The notes under the pieces: generated by a model
The model's input: the letters and a program-made list of their open reading frames with translations, nothing else
Databases searched by the model: none
Told to the model about the DNA's origin: nothing
Translations under genes and position numbers: made by a program
In this document: in pieces, positions 53,470-61,453 of the stretch
Numbering within the stretch: the first letter of the stretch is position 1
Layout: every line of letters begins with the position of its first letter
DNA from: Hydrogenispora ethanolica
GTDB lineage: Bacteria > Bacillota > UBA4882 > UBA8346
Direction: 5' to 3'
NCBI RefSeq assembly: GCF_004340685.1
Contig: NZ_SLUN01000017.1
Location: 57,580 to 121,579 of the forward strand
DNA: 64,000 bases

Positions 53470-53517
53470 AACATCACCCCCCAGTGGATGGAATAATACT
53501 CCCATAATATTAACCAT

Positions 53518-53545
53518 ATTATAACATACCCCCATCAAGATGCAA
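53518..53545 (-). promoter_or_regulatory. promoter of the glcT-like gene
   Basis: TTGCAT (53540-53545), 16-base spacer, TATAAT (53518-53523) on the minus strand. Transcription would begin near 53511, about 40 bases before the TTG start. Confidence 0.7.
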
Positions 53546-53612
53546 GCCAAGCAGCGTATTTCCCAGGGCTGCGTCAAAGTCAAAAATAAACCGAAAACGA
53601 GTCTTAAGATTG

Positions 53613-53700
53613 ATTACTCCCGCAGAGGCGCAAAGGCGCAGAGTTTAGTCGCATAAAATCAACATCGTTTCGTTTTTTCTCAGCGTCTCTGCGGGAGAAT
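53613..53700. repeat. palindromic repeat family C, copy 1 (CCGCAGAGGCGCAAAG)
   Basis: Arms ACTCCCGCAGAGGCGCAAAG (left) and CAGCGTCTCTGCGGGAGAAT (right) pair over about 15 bases. The same arms occur at 63606-63708. It lies between the glcT and ptsI promoters. Confidence 0.75.
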
Positions 53701-53809
53701 GAATGGATGGGACTTTGGCGTACCCCTGCGTATTTCCCAAGGCGGGCCGCTGCCCCGTTGCGTCAAAAAGTACCGGGCGGAGATCCGCGCCGCCGCTCCC
53801 AAAAAGGGG

Positions 53810-53838
53810 TTGCCAAAAGCCCGCCGATTGGGTAAAAT
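53810..53838 (+). promoter_or_regulatory. promoter of ptsI
   Basis: TTGCCA (53810-53815), 17-base spacer, TAAAAT (53833-53838). Predicted start near 53845, about 28 bases before the antiterminator site. Confidence 0.75.
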
Positions 53839-53872
53839 GAAGGGGAAAAGAAGATGAACCAAGGTTTCGCGC

Positions 53873-53901
53873 GGTGTGTTACTGATCTTCAGGCATTAAC
53901 C
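53873..53901 (+). promoter_or_regulatory. GlcT-type RNA antiterminator site (RAT) of ptsI
   Basis: 29 bases folding as GGU/ACC outer stem, internal loop GUGUUA / GCAUUA and upper hairpin CUGA-UCU-UCAG. The core GTGTTACTGAT...CAGGCAT is close to the GlcT site ahead of Bacillus ptsG as I remember it. Nine bases overlap the following terminator. Confidence 0.85.
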
Positions 53902-53933
53902 TCGAACCCCTCTTTTTGGGTATGAGTTAATGC
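53893..53933 (+). terminator. leader terminator (attenuator) of ptsI
   Basis: GCATTAACCTC / GAGTTAATGC stem with one bulged base, followed by TTTTTT (53934-53939), ending 20 bases before the ptsI start. A second internal pairing AACCCC / GGGT stabilises it. Confidence 0.85.
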
Positions 53934-53959
53934 TTTTTTCATTGGAAAAGGAGGACATC

Positions 53960-55666
53960 ATGATACAAGGAATTCCCGCCTCAGCCGGAATCGCCATCGG
54001 AAACGCCTATCGCCTGGAGCAGCATAGCCTGGCGGTGGTCCGGCGGGAGATCGCCGACCCTGGGGCCGAACAGGCGCGGTTTCAGGCCGCGGTCGATCGC
54101 GCCGCCTCCCAGATCGCAGCCCTGGTGGAGCGGGCGAAAGAAACGGCCGGCCCGGAACAGGCGGCGATCTTCGAGGCGCACGGGATGATGCTGGCCGATC
54201 CCGAGCTGCAATCGGCCGTGGCCGCCCTGATCGCCTCGGAAAAAGTCAATGCCGAATACGCCCTCAAGACCGTGATGGATCAATATATCGACCTGATCGG
54301 GCAGGCGGAGAGCGACTATCTCAAGGAGCGCGCCGCCGATCTGCGCGATGTGGCCGGCCGGGTCACCGCCGCCTTGCAAGGCGTTCCCTACCAGACGCTC
54401 TCCGGGATCAACGACCCGGTCATTCTGGTCGCCGACGACCTGCTGCCGTCGGAAACCGCCCAGCTGGACCGGAGCAAGGTCCTGGGCATCGTCACCGCCC
54501 TCGGCGGCCCCACCTCGCATACCGCGATCATGGCCCGCACCTTCGGCCTCCCGGCGGTGGTCGGCGCGGCCGAGGCCCCGGCCCTGATCCGCAGCGGCGA
54601 TCCCCTGATCGTGGACGGCGCGGCCGGACGGGTCATCGTCCAGCCCGCTCCCGAGGAGCGCGAAGCCTACGCCGCGGCCAGAGCCCGTTTTCTGGAGGAA
54701 CGGGCCCAGCTGGCCGCCTTGAAAAACGCCCCGGCGGTGACCCGGGACGGACACCCGGTCGAGCTGGCCGCCAACATCGGCGGCCCCAAGGAAGTGCCCC
54801 TGGCGCTGGAGCATGGAGCCACGGCCATCGGATTGTTCCGCACCGAATTTCTGTATATGGATCAGGCCAGCGCTCCCTCAGAGGAGCAGCAATTCAAAGC
54901 TTACCAGAGCGTGCTCGCCCAAATGGGGGAACGGCCGGTGATCGTCCGCACCCTGGACATCGGCGGCGACAAACAACTACCCTATCTGCCCATCGGCGCG
55001 GAGCTCAATCCCTTCCTGGGCTACCGGGCGCTCCGGCTCTGCCTGGACCGGCGCGACCTTTTCAAGACCCAACTGCGCGCCATTTACCGGGCTTCGGTCC
55101 ACGGCAACCTGCGGATCATGTTTCCGATGGTCTCCGGGGTCGAGGAGTTGCGGGCCGCCAAAGCGGTGGCGGCCGAGGTCCGGGAAGAGCTGGCCGCGGC
55201 GGGAATCCCCTTCCGGCCCGACGTCCCCTTGGGGATCATGATTGAGATCCCGGCGGCGGCGCTCATCTCCGACCTGCTGGCGCAGGAGGCCGATTTCTTC
55301 AGCATCGGCACCAACGACCTGATCCAGTACTCCCTGGCGGTCGACCGCACCAATCAAAAAGTGGCCGCGCTTTACAACCCGTTCCATCCCGGCGTATTGC
55401 GGCTCTTGAAGCTGACCGTCGACAACGCCCACCGCGCCGGCAAATGGGTGGGGCTCTGCGGCGAGACGGGCGGCGATCCCCGGCTGATCCCGGTCCTGGT
55501 CGGCCTGGGCCTGGACGAACTGAGCATGAATGCCGGCGCGCTGCCGGCTGCCAAAAAACGCCTGCGCGAACTGGATTTCAAAGCCTGCGCCGAGCATGCC
55601 CGGCACGCGCTGGGACTGGCCACCGCGGCGGAGATCGAAGCGTATCTGGCGGAATCGATCCGCTAA
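53960..55666 (+). CDS. ptsI: PTS enzyme I (phosphoenolpyruvate-protein phosphotransferase)
   Basis: 568 residues from the ATG at 53960 (AAGGAGG upstream). It transfers phosphate from PEP to HPr in the cytoplasm. Active His187 is in LGGPTSHTAIMARTFGLPAV; the PEP-binding barrel shows FRTEFLYMDQ, VIVRTLDIGGDKQLPYL, SIGTNDLIQYSLAVDRTNQK and catalytic Cys500 in GLCGETGGD. Length fits the family. It is followed by ptsH 55 bases later. In most Bacillota the order is ptsH-ptsI; here it is reversed. Expression should depend on the antiterminator site in its leader. Confidence 0.96.
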   Translation: MIQGIPASAGIAIGNAYRLEQHSLAVVRREIADPGAEQARFQAAVDRAASQIAALVERAKETAGPEQAAIFEAHGMMLADPELQSAVAALIASEKVNAEYALKTVMDQYIDLIGQAESDYLKERAADLRDVAGRVTAALQGVPYQTLSGINDPVILVADDLLPSETAQLDRSKVLGIVTALGGPTSHTAIMARTFGLPAVVGAAEAPALIRSGDPLIVDGAAGRVIVQPAPEEREAYAAARARFLEERAQLAALKNAPAVTRDGHPVELAANIGGPKEVPLALEHGATAIGLFRTEFLYMDQASAPSEEQQFKAYQSVLAQMGERPVIVRTLDIGGDKQLPYLPIGAELNPFLGYRALRLCLDRRDLFKTQLRAIYRASVHGNLRIMFPMVSGVEELRAAKAVAAEVREELAAAGIPFRPDVPLGIMIEIPAAALISDLLAQEADFFSIGTNDLIQYSLAVDRTNQKVAALYNPFHPGVLRLLKLTVDNAHRAGKWVGLCGETGGDPRLIPVLVGLGLDELSMNAGALPAAKKRLRELDFKACAEHARHALGLATAAEIEAYLAESIR

Positions 55667-55721
55667 AATATCGGGAATTCCCCGAACCAACCGCAAGTGA
55701 GAGCGAAGGAGGTTTTTTCCC

Positions 55722-55985
55722 ATGAAAGAGGTCACCTTAACCGTGAAAAGCGAGAACGGCATGCACGCCCGTCCGGCTTCCCTGCTGGTCAGCCAGGTCG
55801 GCAAGGTCAAATCGGATGTCGTCATCCGCAAGGGCGAACAAGAAGCCAACCTCAAAAGCCTGCTGGGCCTGTTAAGCCTGGGCGTCTGCCAGAACGACAC
55901 CATCGTCATCCGGGTCAGCGGCGGAGACGAAGCCCAGGTTATGGACCAGATCATCCGGAGCGGCCAGGAATACGGCCTGTGGTAA
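55722..55985 (+). CDS. ptsH: PTS phosphocarrier protein HPr
   Basis: 87 residues. His15 in ENGMHARPAS accepts phosphate from enzyme I; Ser46 in NLKSLLGLLSLGV is the HPr-kinase site of Gram-positive carbon catabolite control, so both regulatory residues are kept. GAAGGAGG lies upstream. Cotranscribed with ptsI. No terminator was recognised directly after it. Confidence 0.96.
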   Translation: MKEVTLTVKSENGMHARPASLLVSQVGKVKSDVVIRKGEQEANLKSLLGLLSLGVCQNDTIVIRVSGGDEAQVMDQIIRSGQEYGLW

Positions 55986-56129
55986 CCGGCGCCGGCCCTC
56001 TTCCGTAAGCCCCGGTTACCCGGTCCGAAACTCGCCCGGCTCCCGCTCCTTCGCGAAGCGGCGGCCGGGCATCCCCGGCCCCGGCATCCCGAAGCTCTCC
56101 CCGGCGGCGTTCCCGTTCCGCCGGCAGCC

Positions 56130-56300
56130 TCCGCAGCCTTTCCTGGCGCTCTAGAAGTTCCGCCATCCGCTCCGGAAATTCTTCCCTAAGTTCCGGAAAT
56201 TCCGCTTTTCATCCCGGAAGATCCGCTTTCCGTCCCGGAAGTTCTTCCTTGTGCTCCGGACGATCCTCCCGGCGTTCCGGAAGTTCCTCCTTCCCCTTGC
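56130..56300. repeat. 21-bp tandem array, six to eight units (CCGGAAGTTC type)
   Basis: The core CCGGA recurs at 56172, 56193, 56214, 56235, 56256 and 56277, exactly 21 bases apart; CTAGA at 56151 and a weaker match at 56130 continue the register. Units follow CCGGAARWTCYKCYTT plus five variable bases. One minus-strand frame reads as heptads of the type RKADLPG/HKEELPG but is broken by a stop. It lies in the 1.07-kb gap between ptsH and the LysM gene. Confidence 0.85.
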
Positions 56301-56417
56301 GACGCTCCTCCCTCGGGACGCAATGTCATCAAGCGATAATTACATATTTTGAGACGAACGCTATCTGTCCAGTATACAGCGACAAATGCGGGAAAAGCTT
56401 GAGGTGCCTAAGAACAA

Positions 56418-56475
56418 CCTCACCCCGGCCCTCTCCGACGATGTTATTTCAAAGAAGCGGATTCAGCGGAGAGGG
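56418..56475. repeat. CCCTCTCCG palindrome
   Basis: CCCTCTCCG (56429-56437) and CGGAGAGGG (56468-56476) form a 9-bp inverted repeat preceded by CCTCACCCCGG. It belongs to the same C-rich repeat style as the elements at 23.8, 26.4 and 58.77 kb. Confidence 0.5.
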
Positions 56476-56547
56476 ATGACGGAGCTTGAAACTTGGGCCT
56501 CTTGAAAACTTCAGCGAATGGCCTAAAAGATAGGCCCGAGTTTCGGG

Positions 56548-56680
56548 CGATTCACCTCTCCCCGTCGAATACTCTTCTTCGAATCGGCATCGCCGGGGAC
56601 CAAAACCAGGGAAGGTTCAAGTTCCGACGTCCAGGATGGGATCCGTCGGAAGAGGCCGGGAGAGAGGTCGCTTTTGGAGT
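56548..56680 (+). repeat. structured palindromic repeat family B, copy 2
   Basis: Hairpin 1 (TCCCCG...CGGGGA, with inner TCGAA / TTCGA), the linker CCAAAACCAGGGAAGGTTCA, hairpin 2 at 56622-56651 (TTCCGACG / CGTCGGAA) and the tail GGCCGGGAGAGAGGTCGC. The linker and layout match 26451-26530; the stem bases of hairpin 2 differ but still pair. Confidence 0.7.
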
Positions 56681-57053
56681 TCGCAGCTTGTCATGAAATT
56701 CATTTCCCTTTTTGTTCCACAATAGCTTGATCCTGAATCCGTGATGAATCTGTTTATACAAGGCGAAACGCTGCCGCAAGTTCTTCGGTTTTCCTTGGTA
56801 GTCTAAAGTGGTCACGGATTCGGCTTGATGACATTGCCCCCGTGGGAACAATGCATCCCCTTCCCGGCCTTCCAGATCTGGTCAAACCTGCCCGCCGCGC
56901 CTGGGCCTTCCTTCGCTGACACCACTTACCGAGAGGGAAGCCGCCGCCAGTCCCGAAATTTTTCAAGAGGCAGTCCGGCGGGACGGAAGCCCGCCGCTGC
57001 CCGATCGATCATCCAGATCATTCAATTATTTTATAAGGAGCGAGCGTCACAGC

Positions 57054-58010
57054 ATGAAAGGAAAACTGAAACAAAGCGGTTTATCGGCTCTGGCTGTCCT
57101 GGGCCTGGCCGGAATGCTGCTGGCCGGCGGGATTCCCGCCCGGGCGGCAGTTCCGCAACCGGTCGTGACCCATACGGTGGGAACGGGCGATTCCCTCTAC
57201 GGCATCGCCGGCAAGTTCGGCGTCAGCGTCAATGCGTTAAAGCAGGTCAACCCGCTGGGAGCGGATTGGCTGGCCCCGGGCCAGGTCCTGATCATTCCCG
57301 GCCCCGGTGCCCGGCCCGCGAACCACACGGTCCAGAAGGGCGAGAGCCTTTACGCCATCGCCCGGAAGTTCGGCCTCGCCACCCTGGAACTGATGGCGGC
57401 CAATGGGCTGACCGCCACCCTGATCAACCCCGGCCAGGTCCTAACCCTGCCCGATAGCGCAGCGCCCGCCGCCACCGGCCGGACGCTGGCGCAGATCCTG
57501 GCCGCCAAAGGGCTGCCGGCCCCGGCGCCCCTGCAGATCGTGGTCGACAAATCCGCCCACCGCTTGTCGGTCTTCGCCGGAGACGGCTGGCTCAAGTCCT
57601 ACCCGGTCCAATTGGGCGGCGGCGGGTCCGGCCCCAAGCAGACCCAGGGCGACCACCGGACGCCCCAGGGCTTTTTCTATATCGTCCAGAAAGCGGTGCT
57701 CCAGCCGGCGGACGAGTTCCTCGGCTCCCGCTGGCTGCGGCTGGGCTATCCGAATATCGGCGATGCCATCCGCGGCGTCAGCGGCCGGCTGATCGGCGCC
57801 GCCGAGTATCAAACGATCGTCACCGCTTTTCGAGATAAGACCGTTCCGCCCCAGTACACCGCGCTGGGCGGCGGCATCGGCATCCACGGCGGCGACCGGC
57901 CCAGCCTCGGCCCGGACTGGACCTGGGGCTGCATCGGCCTGAGCGATCCGGACGTGGAAGACCTCTATCCCCACGCCACTCCGGGCACCCCGGTGATCAT
58001 CCTGCCCTGA
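57054..58010 (+). CDS. LysM-containing L,D-transpeptidase (YkuD domain)
   Basis: 318 residues: signal peptide (SGLSALAVLGLAGMLLAGGI), two LysM repeats (THTVGTGDSLYGIAGKFGVS near 40 and NHTVQKGESLYAIARKFGLA near 90), then a YkuD catalytic domain from about residue 155 (LQIVVDKSAHRLSVF). Active Cys293 is in WTWGCIGLSD and the His in IGIHGGDR. The usual SHGC core reads TWGC here, and the loop before it is enlarged. It would attach to peptidoglycan via LysM and form 3-3 cross-links or modify spore/cell wall. ATAAGGAG stands upstream at a rather long distance. Confidence 0.9.
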   Translation: MKGKLKQSGLSALAVLGLAGMLLAGGIPARAAVPQPVVTHTVGTGDSLYGIAGKFGVSVNALKQVNPLGADWLAPGQVLIIPGPGARPANHTVQKGESLYAIARKFGLATLELMAANGLTATLINPGQVLTLPDSAAPAATGRTLAQILAAKGLPAPAPLQIVVDKSAHRLSVFAGDGWLKSYPVQLGGGGSGPKQTQGDHRTPQGFFYIVQKAVLQPADEFLGSRWLRLGYPNIGDAIRGVSGRLIGAAEYQTIVTAFRDKTVPPQYTALGGGIGIHGGDRPSLGPDWTWGCIGLSDPDVEDLYPHATPGTPVIILP

Positions 58011-58061
58011 GGCGGCCCGATCGCTTTTCGTTTCAGAGTGTCACAAAAACCCCGGGATAAC

Positions 58062-58190
58062 AAGGTTCCCCTTCCACTTCCTGATCCGCTTCCTTCAAAG
58101 GAGAATGGCACTCCGGTAACGATTGGCTCCCAAGTGGCTCAAGGGGTGAGTTCCGCTGGCCCAAAACCAGACTCGCCCCCTGAGTTTCAC
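58062..58190 (+). repeat. about 130-bp direct repeat, left copy flanking the DnaA-box array
   Basis: From AAGGTTCCCCTT through CGATTGGCTCCC, CAAGGGGTGAGTTC and GCTGGCCCAAAA to CCTGAGTTTCA. It is repeated at 58555-58687 in the same orientation with scattered differences. The two copies bracket the 21-bp array. Confidence 0.75.
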
Positions 58191-58214
58191 CGGATAAGGG
58201 ATTCGTTTGAAGGC

Positions 58215-58531
58215 TCAATGAGATCGTTTTGTGGATAAACGAGCTCGTTCAGTCGCTCAACAAGCTCTTTTTGTGGAAAAAGAGTTCTTTCAATCGTTCA
58301 GCAAGCTCTTTTTGTGAATGAATGAGCTCTTTCAGTCGCTGAACGAGCTCTTTTTGTGGATAAATGAGCTCGTTTTGTGAATGAAAGAGCTCTTTTTCGG
58401 AAGAATGAGCTCTTTCAGTCGCTGAGCGAGTTCTTTTTGTGAATAAATGAGTTCTTTTTGTGAATAAACCATCTGTTGCTGTGGATAAATGGGATCGTTC
58501 AATGGAGTTAATGAATTTAGGCTGTGGATAA
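58215..58531 (-). repeat. 21-bp array with phased DnaA-box motifs, second cluster
   Basis: On the + strand TGTGGATAA (the reverse of TTATCCACA) occurs exactly at 58230, 58355, 58480 and 58523, and TGTGAATAA at 58438 and 58459. One-mismatch forms lie at 58272, 58313 and 58376. Most steps are 21 or 42 bases, with single-base slips at three places. Intervening 21-mers read GAGCTCGTTCAGTCGCT-like. The same two 21-mer types, in inverted orientation, build the array at 26.6 kb. Located between convergent genes. Confidence 0.85.
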
Positions 58532-58554
58532 GTCGGGGAAGCCCCCGGTAAACC

Positions 58555-58687
58555 AAGGTTCCCCTTTTTCGCTTCCTTGAGCCGCGTGCTTCAAAGAGAG
58601 GGGAAGCCGCTCCGGTGACGATTGGCTCCCCAGTGGTTCAAGGAGTGAGTTCAGCTGGCCCAAAATCGACTTACCCTCTGAGTTTCA
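58555..58687 (+). repeat. about 130-bp direct repeat, right copy
   Basis: Second copy of the 58062-58190 sequence, offset by about 494 bases. Shared blocks are AAGGTTCCCCTT, ACGATTGGCTCCC, CAAGGAGTGAGTTC, GCTGGCCCAAAA and CTGAGTTTCA. Confidence 0.75.
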
Positions 58688-58770
58688 TTTGCATCAGGCG
58701 ATTCGGAAGATTTTGGTTGCACACGGAAAGTCCCTTTCGTAAGCCCGCTCGGTGCAGCCCTCATCCCCAG

Positions 58771-58800
58771 CCCTTCTCCCGGCATCGGCCGGGAGAAGGG
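58771..58800. repeat. perfect 12-bp hairpin in C-rich repeat
   Basis: CCCTTCTCCCGG / CCGGGAGAAGGG with loop CATCGG. A second stem CGGCGC / GCGCCG around 58868-58890 and GGGTGAGGGC tail follow. No U tract, so this is a repeat rather than a terminator. It fills the gap before the end of the cyclophilin gene. Confidence 0.6.
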
Positions 58801-58934
58801 TGTCGAAGCTTGTTATCCTTGCCAATCCGTTCCCAAAACCCTCTACCGGCCTTTGACGGGAGAGGATCGGCGCAGGTTTTTTTGCGCCGAGGTGAGGGCA
58901 TGCGCCGGGGTGAGGGCTGCCTCGAAGCGACGGA

Positions 58935-59480
58935 TTACTCGGCGGAGTCCACCCGTTTGGCGGATACGATCTTGACCGGCTCGACCGGAACGTCTTCGTA
59001 ATAGCTGACCGAATGAGTGGGGACTCCCTTGATCCGGTCGACCACATCCATCCCGGCGGTGACGGTGCCGAACACACAGTACCCGAAGCCTCCGGCGCTG
59101 TTGTCGCGGTGGTTGAGAAACGGGTTATCGACTACATTAATGAAGAATTGGGAGGTGGCGCTGTCAACCACTTGGGTCCGGGCCATGGCGATGCTGCCCC
59201 GGCGGTTGCTGAGTCCGTTGCCGGCCTCGTTTTTGATGGGCGCCGCATTGGCCTTCTCGGTCATGTCCTCGGTCAAGCCGCCGCCTTGAATCATGAAGTT
59301 GGCGATGACCCGGTGGAAGACGGTGCCCGCATAAAAGCCGGTATCGACATAATGCAGGAAATTGGCGACCGTCACCGGTGCCAACTCGGGAAAGAGCTCC
59401 AACCGGATCGTGCCCAGCGAAGTCTCCAACTCCACTTGCGGATTGGCGGAGCGCCCGGTCTCCGAAGTACTTTGCGTCAT
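58935..59480 (-). CDS. cyclophilin-type peptidyl-prolyl isomerase
   Basis: 181 residues forming one cyclophilin domain: the conserved [20 protein letters not shown] contains the catalytic Arg, followed by [20 protein letters not shown] and the [20 protein letters not shown] core. No signal peptide or membrane anchor, so it is the cytoplasmic PpiB type, catalysing proline cis/trans isomerisation during folding. AAAGGAGATCG precedes the ATG. Monocistronic. Confidence 0.94.
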   Translation of the reverse strand: MTQSTSETGRSANPQVELETSLGTIRLELFPELAPVTVANFLHYVDTGFYAGTVFHRVIANFMIQGGGLTEDMTEKANAAPIKNEAGNGLSNRRGSIAMARTQVVDSATSQFFINVVDNPFLNHRDNSAGGFGYCVFGTVTAGMDVVDRIKGVPTHSVSYYEDVPVEPVKIVSAKRVDSAE

Positions 59481-59725
59481 GAAACGATCTCCTTTGCAAT
59501 ATCATTGGACTGTTCAAAACCAATGGTAGTATTATACACTATAACGCCGGAGCAATCACTTTATTCTTGCCGCGGCTGAAAAAATCATTGCCCTTCCATC
59601 GTTTCCGCGCATTTCAGAGCGGGATCGTCGAAAGAGATGTCGAATCGGGGATTAACTCCCGGCCGGCCTGACAAACTAATACGGCGGTAATGGACGAAAT
59701 GGATGATGGGGGAGGGAGCGGCTTC

Positions 59726-61453
59726 ATGTTCAAATTGATCAAGTTCTTAAAGCCTTACCGGCTACCCGTGGCGATTGTCCTGGTGCTCATGTTCATCCAG
59801 GCTCTGACCGAGCTTTATCTGCCGTCCTTGATGGCGGATATTGTGGACACGGGAATCGTGAAAGGAGATACCGCCTACATCGTGCGGACCGGCGCTGTGA
59901 TGTTGGGGGTCGCGGCCCTTGGCACCATCTCCGCCGTCATCGCCGGTTTTTTCTCCGCCCGCACGGCGATGGGCTTCGGCAAAATCCTGCGGGACCGCCT
60001 CTTTGCCCATGTGGAGAGCTTTTCGTTGCACGAGTTCGACAGCTTGGGCACAGCCTCGCTCATTACCCGGACGACCAATGACATCACCCAAATCCAGACC
60101 GTGGCGATGATGTCCTTGCGGCTGTTTATCACCGCCCCCATCATGGCGCTGGGCGGGATCATCATGGCGGTCTCCGAGGATCCCGAATTGTCCTGGGTCA
60201 TTGTGGCGGCCGTGCCCGTGCTGAGCCTGGCGGTTTTTCTCGTAGCCGGCCGGAGCGTGCCGTTGTTCAAAATCATCCAATCCAAGCTGGACAAATTGAA
60301 TCAAGTGCTTCGGGAAGAATTGACCGGGATCCGGGTCATCCGCGCTTTCAACCGGATTGAGCATGAACGGCAACGCTTCGTCCGGGCCAATGCCGACCTG
60401 ACCGATACCTCCATCCGGGTCAATAAAATCATGGCCGCCCTGATGCCCCTGATGATGCTGGTGATGAATCTGACGACCATCGCCATTGTCTGGTTCGGCG
60501 GGCTGCGAATCGATGCCGGCAGAATGCAGATCGGCTCGCTGATGGCCTTTCTCCAATATGCGATGCAGATCATGTTCTCCATGATCATGGTCTCCATGAT
60601 GTTTGTCCTGCTGCCCCGGGCCGCGGCGTCCAGCGCCCGCATTAATCAGGTGCTGGATACGGCGCCGGAGATCCATGACCCGCCCCGGGCCAAAGGGACC
60701 GGGGCGAAACGGGGCTTCCTGGAATTCCTGGATGTGACTTTCCGTTATCCCGGCGCGGAACAACCCGCTATCCGCCATGTCTCTTTCAGCGCCGGTCCCG
60801 GGGAGACGACCGCGATCATCGGTGGCACCGGCTCCGGCAAGTCGACCTTGATTCACCTGATCCCCCGCTTCTATGATGTCGACAGCGGCAGCATTCTGGT
60901 GGACGGAGTCGATGTCCGGGAATTGCCCCAGTCCGATCTGCGTTCCCGGATCGGTTTGGTGCCGCAAAAGGCGATCCTCTTTACCGGCACCATCGCCGAT
61001 AACATCCGTTACGGCAAGGCCGACGCCAGCGACGCCGAGGTCCGTCACGCCGCCGAAGTCGCTCAGGCCAGCGAATTTATCAGCGCGATGAGGGACGGCT
61101 TTGACTCGCTCATCGCCCAGGGCGGCACCAATGTCTCCGGCGGCCAGAAACAACGGCTGGCAATCGCCCGGGCCTTGGTCCGGCGGCCGGAGATCTTCCT
61201 CTTTGACGACAGTTTTTCGGCGCTGGATTTTAAGACCGACGCCAATTTGCGGGCCGCGCTCAAACGGGAGATCGGCGGCGCCACCCTGATCATCGTGGCC
61301 CAGCGGGTCAGCACGGTGATGGATGCCGACCGGATCATCGTACTGGACGAAGGCCGGGTCGCGGGCACCGGCACCCATTCGGAACTGCTGAAGACTTGCG
61401 CGGTGTACCGTGAGATTGTCGCTTCCCAACTTTCCGAGGAGGAGATCGCTTGA
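59726..61453 (+). CDS. ABC exporter subunit with degenerate ATPase residues (BmrC/LmrC-like half)
   Basis: 575 residues from the ATG at 59726, preferred over 59690 because GGGGGAGGG lies nine bases before it. Six helices then an NBD: Walker A GGTGSGKST, signature VSGGQKQRLAIARA intact, but Walker B ends LFDDSFSALD (Asp instead of catalytic Glu) and the switch His is Gln (VAQRVST). These are the marks of the non-hydrolysing half of heterodimeric multidrug exporters such as BmrCD or TM287/288. Coupled by a TTGA overlap to the partner gene. Confidence 0.92.
   Translation: MFKLIKFLKPYRLPVAIVLVLMFIQALTELYLPSLMADIVDTGIVKGDTAYIVRTGAVMLGVAALGTISAVIAGFFSARTAMGFGKILRDRLFAHVESFSLHEFDSLGTASLITRTTNDITQIQTVAMMSLRLFITAPIMALGGIIMAVSEDPELSWVIVAAVPVLSLAVFLVAGRSVPLFKIIQSKLDKLNQVLREELTGIRVIRAFNRIEHERQRFVRANADLTDTSIRVNKIMAALMPLMMLVMNLTTIAIVWFGGLRIDAGRMQIGSLMAFLQYAMQIMFSMIMVSMMFVLLPRAAASSARINQVLDTAPEIHDPPRAKGTGAKRGFLEFLDVTFRYPGAEQPAIRHVSFSAGPGETTAIIGGTGSGKSTLIHLIPRFYDVDSGSILVDGVDVRELPQSDLRSRIGLVPQKAILFTGTIADNIRYGKADASDAEVRHAAEVAQASEFISAMRDGFDSLIAQGGTNVSGGQKQRLAIARALVRRPEIFLFDDSFSALDFKTDANLRAALKREIGGATLIIVAQRVSTVMDADRIIVLDEGRVAGTGTHSELLKTCAVYREIVASQLSEEEIA

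Noticed and set aside
56249..56479. Small + strand ORF over the 21-bp array
   Set aside because: Formed by the repeat composition, no ribosome site and no recognisable domain.
59762..61429. 555-codon minus frame opposite the ABC exporter gene
   Set aside because: Extremely His/Asp/Gln/Gly-rich antisense shadow of a canonical ABC protein.
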